A stretch of DNA of 64,000 nt, taken from contig JAEYOY010000002.1 of NCBI GenBank assembly GCA_023411215.1, forward strand, positions 62,001 through 126,000, in the 5' to 3' direction. Below, in pieces: positions 53,773 to 61,835 of the stretch. This DNA is from Bacillota bacterium (lineage in GTDB: Bacteria > Bacillota > Clostridia > Lachnospirales > Lachnospiraceae). A program made the translations under genes and the position numbers. The stretch's first letter is position 1, and each line of letters begins with the position of its first letter. The notes beneath the pieces are model-generated. The model was not told the DNA's origin, searched no databases, and saw only the letters and a list, made by a program, of their open reading frames with translations.

Positions 53773-53815
53773 ATGAACAAAAAAGAAGCCAATAAGAGGC
53801 TTCTTTTTTGTTCAT
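53773..53815. terminator. Second of twin hairpins, 18-bp perfect stem
   Basis: The arms 53773-53790 and 53798-53815 are exact inverse complements containing A6 and T6 tracts, so it can act as a bidirectional intrinsic terminator. It is separated by two bases from the first hairpin. Confidence 0.75.
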
Positions 53816-54016
53816 AAGCTTGAAAGATGGGTTTACTTTTTCCGGTTTTCTTTGCTTTTATTTCATACTTTGTTTCACTTATTTAGCTAAATTTTATAAA
53901 ATCGTCACAATGTGTACACATTTGCCTTATATAATGATATGCATAGACAGTGATAAAACACTTTCTACTCCCACCCTATTATACGCTATAGTTATACAGC
54001 TCCCCTGCTGTATAAC

Positions 54017-54044
54017 AAAAGGGAACCCGCATGGGTTCCCTTTT
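54017..54044 (-). terminator. Terminator of mazF
   Basis: AAAAGGGAACCC (54017-54028) is the exact inverse of GGGTTCCCTTTT (54033-54044) with a GCAT loop. It lies four bases past the mazF stop codon, and T-rich DNA follows on the minus strand. Confidence 0.85.
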
Positions 54045-54047
54045 TCG

Positions 54048-54404
54048 TTATCTAATATATGTATCTAAAGAAAAACTGATGATTAGCGCTCTATCTATTT
54101 TCTTTAATACATCCCTGTCCAGATGACATACCTTTTCTTTCAACCTCGATTTATCAATTGTTCGAACCTGTTCCAATAATATAACCGAATCTTTTACAAT
54201 TCCGTATTTTTCTGCATCAAGCTCCACATGGGTAGGAAGCTTCGCTTTATTCATTTTTGATGTAATTGCTGCACATATTACGGTAGGGCTATGTTTATTT
54301 CCAGTATCATTCTGAATGATAAGAACAGGTCTAACACCGCCTTGCTCAGATCCTATAACAGGCCGTAAATCAGCGTAAAAAATATCTCCTCGTTTGATGA
54401 CCAC
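54048..54404 (-). CDS. mazF: MazF/EndoA-type endoribonuclease toxin
   Basis: A 118-residue sequence-specific mRNA interferase closely resembling Bacillus subtilis EndoA (NdoA). Landmarks are VIKRGDIFYADL, the catalytic Arg in GSEQGGVRPVLIIQND, the Ser/Thr in AAITSKMNKAKLPTHVEL, and SVILLEQVRTIDKSRL. GTG 54404 matches where EndoA begins and has GGAG about ten bases upstream; a GTG three codons earlier would overlap that site. It follows alr by about 170 bp, as in Bacillus, but the antitoxin gene that normally lies between them is missing. Confidence 0.95.
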   Translation of the reverse strand: MVIKRGDIFYADLRPVIGSEQGGVRPVLIIQNDTGNKHSPTVICAAITSKMNKAKLPTHVELDAEKYGIVKDSVILLEQVRTIDKSRLKEKVCHLDRDVLKKIDRALIISFSLDTYIR

Positions 54405-54572
54405 TTTATTCACACTCCAAAATTAGGGTAATTAATATGCCCGATGTCAAGTTTGTGTATATTTCACACAAGCACAAGCTTTTAAGTACGAATTATGTAA
54501 CACTAATTCATACCGTTATTATTGCCACTTTTTTCGTGAGTATTCCATAAAGTGTAAATGTTTTTATATCAA

Positions 54573-55718
54573 TCAAGCATTCCCGCAATATACTCTGGGT
54601 ATACGCTTGCCAATCGTACATACCAGCTCATAAGAAAAGGAATGAGACCCCTCAGCGAGTTCTTCTACAGATATGTAAGCATCTCCATCCCACCCTAGCA
54701 GCGTTACCATATCTCCCTGTTGCACATCTTTAATATCGGTAACATCCACCATGAACTGATCCATACAGATTCGCCCCAGAATAGGAGCATATTGCCCATG
54801 AATAATGACCCTTCCATGATTAGAAAGATTACGGGAATAACCATCTGCGTAGCCCACTGGAATGGTAGCAACTTTGGTTTTCCTATCAGTGACAAAGGTT
54901 GCTCCATAGCTGATTCCTACTCCCGGTTCCACATCCTTAACATAGATAACATGGGTCTTCAACTCCATAGCAGGAATTAATCGAATATCATCCTTGTGCA
55001 CCATATCGGAGGGATAGATTCCGTAGGTTGCAATTCCGCAACGTACCATATTAAAACAAGCATTGGGAAACTCGATAATGCCTGCACTGTTTGACATATG
55101 CTTTACAGGGATATGGATTCCCTCCTGCTCCAGCATGGTGATAAATGTTAAAAATCGTTGCAGCTGCTTCTGTGAGTCGGTCTTGTCTGTTTCATCCGCT
55201 CTTGCAAAATGGGAAAACAGCCCTTCTATCTCTATATTGTCAAGAGCAGCAATACGCTTAATCTCATCAATACTTTCTTGGGTGTCATAATAGCCTATCC
55301 TCGTCATTCCGGTATCTATCTTAATATGGATCTTTGCGATCTTGCCTTGACGAATCGCTTCCTCAGATAAGGCCTTTGCCATATCATATTGAAAAACAGT
55401 CTGCGCTACCTCGTACGATACAACCAGATCATACTGCTCCATCGACGTATAACCCAGTATCAGTATTGGTTTATTAATTCCCGCTTCCCGAAGCTCCACT
55501 GCTTCTTCGACGATTGCTACCCCGTAGCAATCAATCTTACCGCTGTCTCCGATTGCCTTCGCCAAAGGAACAGCCCCATGGCCATATGCATCCGCTTTGA
55601 CGATCACCATCATCTTTGTGTCATCCTTCAATTTCTTTCTTATCTCAAGTAGATTGTGCTTAATCGCATCTAGGTTTACATTTGCCTGAACTCTATAGTA
55701 AGTATCTTTATCCTTCAT
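54573..55718 (-). CDS. alr: Alanine racemase
   Basis: This PLP enzyme interconverts L- and D-alanine for peptidoglycan synthesis. The 381-residue protein has the PLP-binding Lys41 in VKADAYGHG and the catalytic Tyr in GVGISYGATF, plus HIKIDTGMTRIG and RICMDQFMVDVT. ATG 55718 has GAGG eight bases upstream. An ATG six codons earlier overlaps the end of the nnrED gene, so the two genes are adjacent or overlapping and surely co-transcribed. Confidence 0.97.
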   Translation of the reverse strand: MKDKDTYYRVQANVNLDAIKHNLLEIRKKLKDDTKMMVIVKADAYGHGAVPLAKAIGDSGKIDCYGVAIVEEAVELREAGINKPILILGYTSMEQYDLVVSYEVAQTVFQYDMAKALSEEAIRQGKIAKIHIKIDTGMTRIGYYDTQESIDEIKRIAALDNIEIEGLFSHFARADETDKTDSQKQLQRFLTFITMLEQEGIHIPVKHMSNSAGIIEFPNACFNMVRCGIATYGIYPSDMVHKDDIRLIPAMELKTHVIYVKDVEPGVGISYGATFVTDRKTKVATIPVGYADGYSRNLSNHGRVIIHGQYAPILGRICMDQFMVDVTDIKDVQQGDMVTLLGWDGDAYISVEELAEGSHSFSYELVCTIGKRIPRVYCGNA

Positions 55719-55728
55719 ACTATATTCC

Positions 55729-57315
55729 TCACTCATCTTCCCTTTTGTCATTCCTTACTATCATGTGTTCATAATCAGTAAGTACCTTTTCAATAAAACC
55801 TATAATATCACTTGCCATCATGGAATAGCTTCCCTTTTCACTAGCAGCCGCATCTCCTGCCAAACCGTGAATATATACAGCCAGGCAAGTAGCTTCATAA
55901 GGCTCCATCCCCTGAGCAACCATAGCTGCAATGATCCCGGTTAGAACATCACCGCTGCCACCGGTAGCCATACCATGATTACCAGATATATTAACATAAT
56001 ATCTGCTGTCCTTTGTCACGATTGTTCTGGCATCCTTAACTGCATATATCAACTTATTATTATAAGAACATAGACGAGCAGTGTCAATCAGATTATTTGT
56101 AATATCAGATACAGGAAGACCGATTAATCTGGATAATTCCATTAGATGAGGCGTTAGAATTGTGCCAACTGGTAACAATTCACTCAGCTTGCTAAGTCGT
56201 TGCTCCAACCCATTAGAAGCTTCCGATCCATGTTCCTCCAACCTCATTGATAATAATGTAATCGCATCCGCATCTATAATAACAGGTACCTTCGCCTTCC
56301 TGATTACCGTCTCTACCAGCTCCTCTGAAGTCTTAGATAGACTTAAACCGGGTCCCACGACAATAACCGACGCCCAAGCAATATCCGCTAGTAACAGTTG
56401 CTGCCTCCGGTCATCATTTATGTCCTTGTCATCATATGCCGCATACAACGCTTCCGGAAGCTGCGTTTGAAGTATAATTCGATTACACTCAGATGTAAGC
56501 ACCTTAACAAGACCCGCACCACTACGATATGCCGCATGTGCGCTTAAGCATGCCGCACCTGCCATACCCTTGCTGCCTGCGACAATTAATACCTTACCAT
56601 AGGTTCCCTTGTGACTATAGTTCCTTCGCCTCGGAAGAAGCTTCAGATCTTCCTTTTGATAATAGAAGGTATCCGGTCGTGCTTTCACCGTAGCTTCCAT
56701 GGGAAAGCCAATATCAGCAACGGTAGTTACACCTGCGTACTCTGTACCGGGATACAACAGGAGACCGATCTTATTATGACCGAAGGTAACCGTTTCATCG
56801 GCCTTAACAGCCACATTCAAGACCGCTCCGTTCTCAGCTGATATTCCTGAGGGAAGATCCACAGAATATATGACATTAGGACTCTCATTCATTTTTCTGA
56901 TTGTCTCTTCAAAGACACCGGTAACCGGCTTTGATAATCCTACGCCGAAGATAGCATCAATTATTATATTATATTCAGAGAGCTTGTTTCTGTTTTCTAA
57001 TGGGATTCCTAAATTCTTTGCCATCTCCAGTTGGGCCTTCATCTGCGGTGAGTATTTATTTTCTTCACCTATAACAAGAATTGCAACATGATAGCCCTGT
57101 AAAAACAGTATTCTACCTGCTGCAACTCCGTCTCCGCCATTATTCCCCGGTCCGCAGACCGCTAAGATCCGGTCATCCTTACCTATTCTTTGCTGCATCA
57201 CTGACACAAGCATACTTGCAGCACGCTCCATCAGCTCCATTGCAGGAATTCCAATTGTATTAATCGTAAAGTCATCAATCATTTTCATTCTTTTTGAATC
57301 CACTGCATACTTCAT
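55729..57315 (-). CDS. nnrD: Bifunctional NAD(P)HX epimerase/dehydratase
   Basis: This enzyme repairs hydrated NADH/NADPH. The N-terminal half (to about 215) is the epimerase domain with GPGNNGGDGVAAGR and DAIFGVGLSKPVTG. The C-terminal half (about 235-510) is the ADP/ATP-dependent dehydratase, a ribokinase-like fold, with VVGPGLS, TPHLMELSRL and GMATGGSGDVLTGIIAAM. Its 528 residues fit the usual YjeF fusion. AGGAGG precedes the ATG. It follows acpS by 35 bp and precedes alr, the common Firmicutes order acpS-nnrED-alr-mazF. Confidence 0.97.
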   Translation of the reverse strand: MKYAVDSKRMKMIDDFTINTIGIPAMELMERAASMLVSVMQQRIGKDDRILAVCGPGNNGGDGVAAGRILFLQGYHVAILVIGEENKYSPQMKAQLEMAKNLGIPLENRNKLSEYNIIIDAIFGVGLSKPVTGVFEETIRKMNESPNVIYSVDLPSGISAENGAVLNVAVKADETVTFGHNKIGLLLYPGTEYAGVTTVADIGFPMEATVKARPDTFYYQKEDLKLLPRRRNYSHKGTYGKVLIVAGSKGMAGAACLSAHAAYRSGAGLVKVLTSECNRIILQTQLPEALYAAYDDKDINDDRRQQLLLADIAWASVIVVGPGLSLSKTSEELVETVIRKAKVPVIIDADAITLLSMRLEEHGSEASNGLEQRLSKLSELLPVGTILTPHLMELSRLIGLPVSDITNNLIDTARLCSYNNKLIYAVKDARTIVTKDSRYYVNISGNHGMATGGSGDVLTGIIAAMVAQGMEPYEATCLAVYIHGLAGDAAASEKGSYSMMASDIIGFIEKVLTDYEHMIVRNDKREDE

Positions 57316-57350
57316 AGCATACTCCTCCTATGCTCATTTCGGGGTTCTTC

Positions 57351-57734
57351 TTAGTGTGAAGATGCTTTATCTTCACACTTTTCACCTACTGCGAACGCTG
57401 TTGAATATTCCTTCGTATTAGAGATTGATACATGAATTGAGGTTATCCCAAGCTTTATTGCTAACTCTTTGGCCCTACCATATAAATTGACGTATGGCCT
57501 CCCCTCAGAATTACGTAATACTTCAATATCAATAGGAAAGAAGGTTTGAAAACCAGTTCCGAAAACCTTTGCAACCGCTTCTTTAACGGCAAAATTATCG
57601 GCTGCCTTCTTAATATCCTTTTCGATAAGCTCTATTTCCTGATCGGTAAAATATCTTTTTCGAAAGCTTTCCCTGTCACAAGCCTTGGTAACCCGAGCTA
57701 CCTCAATTAAGTCAACACCTATTCCTGTTATCAT
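57351..57734 (-). CDS. acpS: Holo-[acyl-carrier-protein] synthase
   Basis: AcpS transfers 4'-phosphopantetheine from CoA to acyl carrier protein. The 127-residue product has the Mg2+-binding Asp in GIGVDLIEVARV and the family block FAVKEAVAKVFGTG. ATG 57734 is eight bases after GGAGG. The C-terminal tail KCEDKASSH is encoded by a perfect 11-bp inverted repeat (57353-57379) that runs into the stop codon, so the last residues are probably not functionally important and the hairpin may affect the mRNA. Confidence 0.95.
   Translation of the reverse strand: MITGIGVDLIEVARVTKACDRESFRKRYFTDQEIELIEKDIKKAADNFAVKEAVAKVFGTGFQTFFPIDIEVLRNSEGRPYVNLYGRAKELAIKLGITSIHVSISNTKEYSTAFAVGEKCEDKASSH
57353..57379 (-). 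repeat. Hairpin spanning the 3' end of acpS
   Basis: AGTGTGAAGAT and ATCTTCACACT are exact inverse complements with a 5-base loop and include the last codons and part of the stop codon of acpS. The TGTGAAGAT arm also occurs at 2861-2869. No T-run follows, so it is not a typical terminator. Confidence 0.7.
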
Positions 57735-57864
57735 AGTCAGGCCTCCAATCCTATTTAATATTAAATATAAGCCTCCCGCCTTACACAAGCCAACTTGACA
57801 TCAATCGTTCGTTTATGCTGTGTATGAGAGAAGCTCAATTATCCTTTTATTTATTGTTCTACAG

Positions 57865-58482
57865 CTATCTTCCATCCTTTTCTCTATCAAAAAGCTCCAT
57901 GATTTCGGCACCAAGAATATCGTGCATATATGTATAGATCAATGAATTCTTTGCTTCCAAATCCTGCTTAATTAGTATTCTATTCTTAAGTTCTTCCCTA
58001 ATATTCGCAATCCAATCCGTGACCTCTTTGATCTCTTCTATATTATCTTCCAGCTGATGATAAAAAACACTGATGCTTTCAGCCAAAAGCTCTTCATTCA
58101 CTAATTTGATTTGGTACGGTATGTCTGCCAATTCATCCATTGACGCTTCAATTTTCTCATTTAATTCATTGACATATTGCTTATTCTTGTCTAATTTCTT
58201 CTCTTTCGCTTTACCTATTAAATCCTTACCGATGTCCATATTATCGACAATATCCTTAAGCAAACTACTCTTAAGTCGTTTCATGTCCTTAATATCATTA
58301 ACCAATTTTCCCTGTTTTTTGAGAAGATTATTAACCTTTTGCTCCAAATCCCTGATAGCGGAGGTCTTTAAATCTTCAGGGAAAATCTCATGCCATCTGG
58401 AATCTAGGGTAAGTATAGGTAATTTTTTATCTCTTACCACTTTGGTAAAATCTATTTTATTCCCTTTTTTTCCCATAATCAT
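57865..58482 (-). CDS. Coiled-coil hypothetical protein between rex and acpS
   Basis: A 205-residue cytosolic protein, not recognised. The short N-terminal part ends in LPILTLDSRWHEIFPEDLK and is followed by a long heptad-rich helical region (residues about 45-185) with many Lys and Glu, predicted to form an antiparallel or dimeric coiled coil. There is no signal peptide or enzyme motif. The ribosome site is AAGGG with ATG 58482; a second ATG lies two codons in. It follows rex by 21 bp and is presumably co-transcribed with it, suggesting a conserved housekeeping role that I cannot name. Confidence 0.82.
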   Translation of the reverse strand: MIMGKKGNKIDFTKVVRDKKLPILTLDSRWHEIFPEDLKTSAIRDLEQKVNNLLKKQGKLVNDIKDMKRLKSSLLKDIVDNMDIGKDLIGKAKEKKLDKNKQYVNELNEKIEASMDELADIPYQIKLVNEELLAESISVFYHQLEDNIEEIKEVTDWIANIREELKNRILIKQDLEAKNSLIYTYMHDILGAEIMELFDREKDGR

Positions 58483-58503
58483 ACTCTACCCTTCTTAGTA
58501 AGA

Positions 58504-59145
58504 CTATGATTTCATATCTTCTCTACCAGACAAGCGATAGGACAGCTTCATCAGACTTTCTGCCAGATGAACATTTTCAACCGTTACATCCTTCGGAAGA
58601 TTTAAATCAGTCGGCGCAAAATTCCAGATACCCTTGATACCCCACTTTGCAAGATCAGCAGCGAGTAACGGTGCTTTTGTCTTAGGTACGGTTATGGCAG
58701 CTATATCCACTTGATTATTCTTGATATAGGTCTCCAACTCATCGGAGGCTCTTACGATATTTCCGCGGATTTGTGTCCCAATCAGCTTTGGACTAACATC
58801 AAAAATAGCCTTGACAAAAAAGCCTCTCCGTTCAAAATCCACATAATTAGCCAAGGCCTGTCCCAAATTACCAGCACCAATAATAATGACATTATACTTA
58901 GTATCCAACCCTAAAATCTTTCCAATCTCAGAATGCAGATACTCAACGTTGTATCCATAGCCCTGTTGACCAAAACCACCAAAATTATTCAGATCCTGTC
59001 TGATCTGTGATGCGGTCACCTTCATCTTCTCACTTAATTCCTTTGAAGAGATACGCACAACATCCTTCTCTAACAGGTCTCCTAAATATCTATAATATCT
59101 GGGCAATCTATTTACAACTGCTTTGGAAATTTCTTTTTTATACAA
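58504..59145 (-). CDS. rex: Redox-sensing transcriptional repressor Rex
   Basis: Rex represses fermentation and NADH-oxidising genes when NADH is low and leaves DNA when NADH is high. The 213-residue protein has the N-terminal winged helix (VTASQIRQDLNNFGGFGQQGYGY), a Rossmann GAGNLGQALANY motif and the C-terminal swapped helix. TTG 59145 is the start, eight bases after AGGAGG. A weakly Rex-like sequence lies upstream but does not match the known operator well, so autoregulation is not shown. Confidence 0.97.
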   Translation of the reverse strand: MYKKEISKAVVNRLPRYYRYLGDLLEKDVVRISSKELSEKMKVTASQIRQDLNNFGGFGQQGYGYNVEYLHSEIGKILGLDTKYNVIIIGAGNLGQALANYVDFERRGFFVKAIFDVSPKLIGTQIRGNIVRASDELETYIKNNQVDIAAITVPKTKAPLLAADLAKWGIKGIWNFAPTDLNLPKDVTVENVHLAESLMKLSYRLSGREDMKS

Positions 59146-59226
59146 TGGCTCTCCTCCTTCTTATATCTATTTATATAATATAATATAACTACTCTTTGAA
59201 TAAGTTTGTGCTAATAAACCTTCCCA

Positions 59227-59246
59227 AAGCGAAATAGTATTCGCTT
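59227..59246. repeat. AAGCGAA/TTCGCTT palindrome upstream of rex
   Basis: AAGCGAA (59227-59233) and TTCGCTT (59240-59246) form a 7-bp inverted repeat about 80 bp upstream of the rex start. It resembles the palindrome at 2841-2860 ahead of the hydrolase gene. It could be a shared operator or chance. Confidence 0.4.
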
Positions 59247-59348
59247 AATGTGAAAATTATATTTTATTTTCATACTTATCTTATAATAATTATATTTGAT
59301 TGTTAAGAATAAGTCAATTATATCTGCTCCTTACTTATAAAGCTGAAC

Positions 59349-59377
59349 TTTACTTGTAAAGTTTGATATGCTAAAAT
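59349..59377 (+). promoter_or_regulatory. Candidate promoter of the ABC-F gene
   Basis: TTTACT (59349-59354) and TAAAAT (59372-59377) are 17 bp apart, which would give a leader of about 136 bases. The leader contains two uORFs and two hairpins (GGTTTTT/AAAAACC at about 59393-59413 and an 8-bp stem at 59488-59506). Confidence 0.5.
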
Positions 59378-59413
59378 ATACAGCAGCATAAAGGTTTTTC
59401 AAAGCGAAAAACC

Positions 59414-59452
59414 ATGGAAAGCGTGAAAGAACTCCGACGTGAATTCCAGTAG
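59414..59452 (+). CDS. Leader uORF 1 (12 codons) of the ABC-F gene
   Basis: ATG at 59414 opens a 12-codon frame, MESVKELRREFQ, ending in TAG. The ribosome site is weak. It is tentatively annotated because ABC-F resistance genes are often controlled by leader-peptide attenuation; no direct evidence of translation is available. Confidence 0.3.
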   Translation: MESVKELRREFQ

Positions 59453-59458
59453 AGCTTC

Positions 59459-59536
59459 ATGTTAGACTTCTTTCGGATACTAAATGAGATGGTGCAGAGC
59501 GCCATCATGGAGGTAAAGAGTGATACTTGCATGTAA
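59459..59536 (+). CDS. Leader uORF 2 (25 codons), overlapping the ABC-F start
   Basis: ATG at 59459 opens a 25-codon frame that begins MLDFFRILNEMVQ, runs through the 8-bp hairpin (59488-59506) and the GGAGG of the main gene, and stops 14 bases inside it in another frame. Ribosomes on this frame would open the hairpin and could control initiation at the main GTG. The ribosome site is weak, so the frame may be chance. Confidence 0.35.
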   Translation: MLDFFRILNEMVQSAIMEVKSDTCM

Positions 59537-61499
59537 CAATATAAGTAAGGCTTTTGGTACTACGCAGATACTGTCTGGCGTCTCCTTTCACATAAATGAA
59601 CGGGAAAAAGCAGCAATTGTCGGTATTAATGGTGCCGGAAAGTCTACTTTATTAAAAATAATAATGAAAGAAATGACTTCCGATGAGGGGGAAATTATCC
59701 TATCAAAGGGTAGTACCATCGGCTACTTAGCACAGCATCAGAATTTAGCCTCGGATAATTCTATTCTGGCAGAGATGATGACGGTAAAGCAGGACGTCAT
59801 CGACCTGGACTATAATATCCGTCGCCTGGAACAGGAAATGAAGCATGCGGACGGTGATGATCTGAACCAAATGCTTACCACCTATACAAGACTGACTCAT
59901 GAATTTGAATTAAAGAACGGCTATGCTTATCAGAGTGAGGTGATCGGCATCTTAAAAGGTCTGGGCTTTGGTGAAGAAGATTTTGAGAAAAAGGTTAATA
60001 CCTTATCCGGCGGCCAGAAGACACGTATCGCTTTAGGTAAGCTGCTCCTCTCTAAACCGGATATCATTTTACTGGATGAGCCGACCAATCATCTTGACTT
60101 AATCTCCATCTCCTGGTTAGAAACCTTCCTTTTAAATTATAACGGTGCGGTCATTGTCGTAGCACATGATCGTTACTTCCTTGATAAGGTAGTATCTAAG
60201 GTTGTTGAGCTTGATAACACCAAGTGTACCACCTTCGAAGGAAATTATTCTGATTATGCTACCAAGAAAGCCATGCTTCGCAATGCGATGTTGAAGCAGT
60301 ATCTGAATCAGCAGCAGGAAATCAAGCATCAAGAGGAGGTTATTGCGAAGCTACGTTCCTTCAACCGTGAAAAATCCATCAAACGAGCGGAAAGCCGCGA
60401 GAAAATGTTAGATAAGATTGAACGTGTGGAGCGTCCCACCGATCATACTCAGATGCATTTTAACTTAGAGCCCCAAATTACCAGTGGCAATGACGTTCTA
60501 ACCATTCATGGACTTTCCAAGGCATATGATAAACTCACCCTTTTTACTGATTTGAATTTCGAGATCAAACGCGGTGAAAAAGTTGCCATCATCGGTAATA
60601 ACGGTACAGGAAAGACCACAATCCTTAAGATTATTAACGGTCAGGTTAATGCAGACGGCGGAGAAGTAAGGCTTGGGGCTAAGGTAAAAGTAGGCTATTA
60701 TGATCAGGAGCATCAGGTTCTTAATCCGGATAAAACCTTATTTGAAGAATTACAGGATGAATATCCCAACCTAGATAACACTACTGTCCGTAACATATTA
60801 GCAGCCTTTTTATTCACAGAGGATGATGTATTCAAACGAATTAAGGATATCAGCGGTGGTGAGCGCGGGCGCGTGTCCTTAGCAAAGCTTATGCTCTCCG
60901 AGGCCAATCTTTTAATCCTGGACGAACCCACTAACCATCTAGATATTACCTCAAAGGAAATCCTTGAGAATGCAATTAATCATTATAGCGGAACTGTGCT
61001 TTATGTTTCCCATGATCGTTACTTCATTAATAAGACGGCAACCAGAATTCTGGATCTAACCGAACAGAGCCTCCTTAATTATATCGGAAATTATGATTAC
61101 TATCTGGAGAAAAAACCGGAGGTGGAAGCAGCCTATCTGAAAAAGTCAGTAAATACCACTGCCACCACGAGTAACCGCCCAGGAGCTTTCCCAGCCGCCT
61201 TCCCCTTCTACCAAGCTTCCAGTAACAATCAGGATGTAGAAAGTGAGAATAAACAAAGCTGGCAGCAACAGAAAGAGGAGCAGGCAAGAAACAGAAAACG
61301 CAAGAGTGATCTGAAGAAAACAGAGGATGAGATTCATGAGCTGGAGCTTCGAAACGAGGAAATTGATGTTCTACTGACGAAAGAAGAAATCTTTACAAAT
61401 GTTCAGAAGCTGTTAGAATTGAACGATGAGAAGAAAGCAATTGAGTTACGCTTGGAAGCGCTTCTGGAACAATGGGAGCAGCTGGCTTCCGAAGAATAA
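59520..61499 (+). CDS. ABC-F family ATPase (YdiF/Uup-like)
   Basis: A 659-residue soluble protein with two ABC domains and no membrane segment. Walker A GINGAGKST and GNNGTGKTT, signature motifs LSGGQKTR and ISGGERGR, and two DEPTNHLD boxes are all intact. The inter-domain linker (about 245-300) is long and basic, typical for binding at the ribosomal E site. The C-terminal tail (about 560-655) is a coiled coil after a Gln/Asn-rich hinge, as in Uup/YdiF. It likely relieves ribosome stalling or protects against antibiotics. The start is GTG, six bases after GGAGG. Confidence 0.94.
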   Translation: MILACNNISKAFGTTQILSGVSFHINEREKAAIVGINGAGKSTLLKIIMKEMTSDEGEIILSKGSTIGYLAQHQNLASDNSILAEMMTVKQDVIDLDYNIRRLEQEMKHADGDDLNQMLTTYTRLTHEFELKNGYAYQSEVIGILKGLGFGEEDFEKKVNTLSGGQKTRIALGKLLLSKPDIILLDEPTNHLDLISISWLETFLLNYNGAVIVVAHDRYFLDKVVSKVVELDNTKCTTFEGNYSDYATKKAMLRNAMLKQYLNQQQEIKHQEEVIAKLRSFNREKSIKRAESREKMLDKIERVERPTDHTQMHFNLEPQITSGNDVLTIHGLSKAYDKLTLFTDLNFEIKRGEKVAIIGNNGTGKTTILKIINGQVNADGGEVRLGAKVKVGYYDQEHQVLNPDKTLFEELQDEYPNLDNTTVRNILAAFLFTEDDVFKRIKDISGGERGRVSLAKLMLSEANLLILDEPTNHLDITSKEILENAINHYSGTVLYVSHDRYFINKTATRILDLTEQSLLNYIGNYDYYLEKKPEVEAAYLKKSVNTTATTSNRPGAFPAAFPFYQASSNNQDVESENKQSWQQQKEEQARNRKRKSDLKKTEDEIHELELRNEEIDVLLTKEEIFTNVQKLLELNDEKKAIELRLEALLEQWEQLASEE

Positions 61500-61534
61500 T
61501 ACAATGTTCAGACTGGCGTAATCTTGTCTGTGAA

Positions 61535-61693
61535 AAGGAAAGGTGCTTCATGGACTTCCCTCACACACAGGTTGACGTACACCCTACCATAATGTATGCC
61601 ATAGTCGAACACTTATGTTCGCCTCTGTCTTACATTATGATAGGCTGTTCGTCAAACAGTGTATTACTGGAAATCCTTAAAGCACCTTTCCTT
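61535..61693 (-). repeat. Long structured hairpin element, copy 3
   Basis: The outer 25-bp stem (61535-61559 with 61669-61693) has three mismatches, two of which are G-U pairs in minus-strand RNA. Inside are CACACACAGGTTGACGTACA (61562-61581), a CATAATGTA/TACATTATG stem, the central CGAACA-CTTA-TGTTCG loop (61606-61621) and GTCAAACAGTGTATTA (61651-61666). It lies between convergent genes, 36 bp after the ABC-F stop. The rest of this 336-bp gap is AT-rich. Confidence 0.8.
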
Positions 61694-61835
61694 AATTAAC
61701 GATTTGAACGCCAGTCGCAAAGTATTTCAAAGATACAATATAAATATATACTATTTTTGTGAATTAACAAGCGAATACCAGCATGCTTTGCCAAAATGAA
61801 AATTGAAAACGCTCTTGCCTCTACACACTCCTCTT

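Noticed and set aside
59281..59320. Possible Rex operator upstream of rex (TTGTTAA followed by AAGTCAA)
   Set aside because: Only the first half matches the known Rex palindrome; the second half-site does not pair, so it is not reported as an operator.
61472..61699. 75-codon plus-strand open frame
   Set aside because: It overlaps the ABC-F end and then reads the structured hairpin element copy 3; the similar frames in copies 1 and 3 reflect shared repeat DNA.
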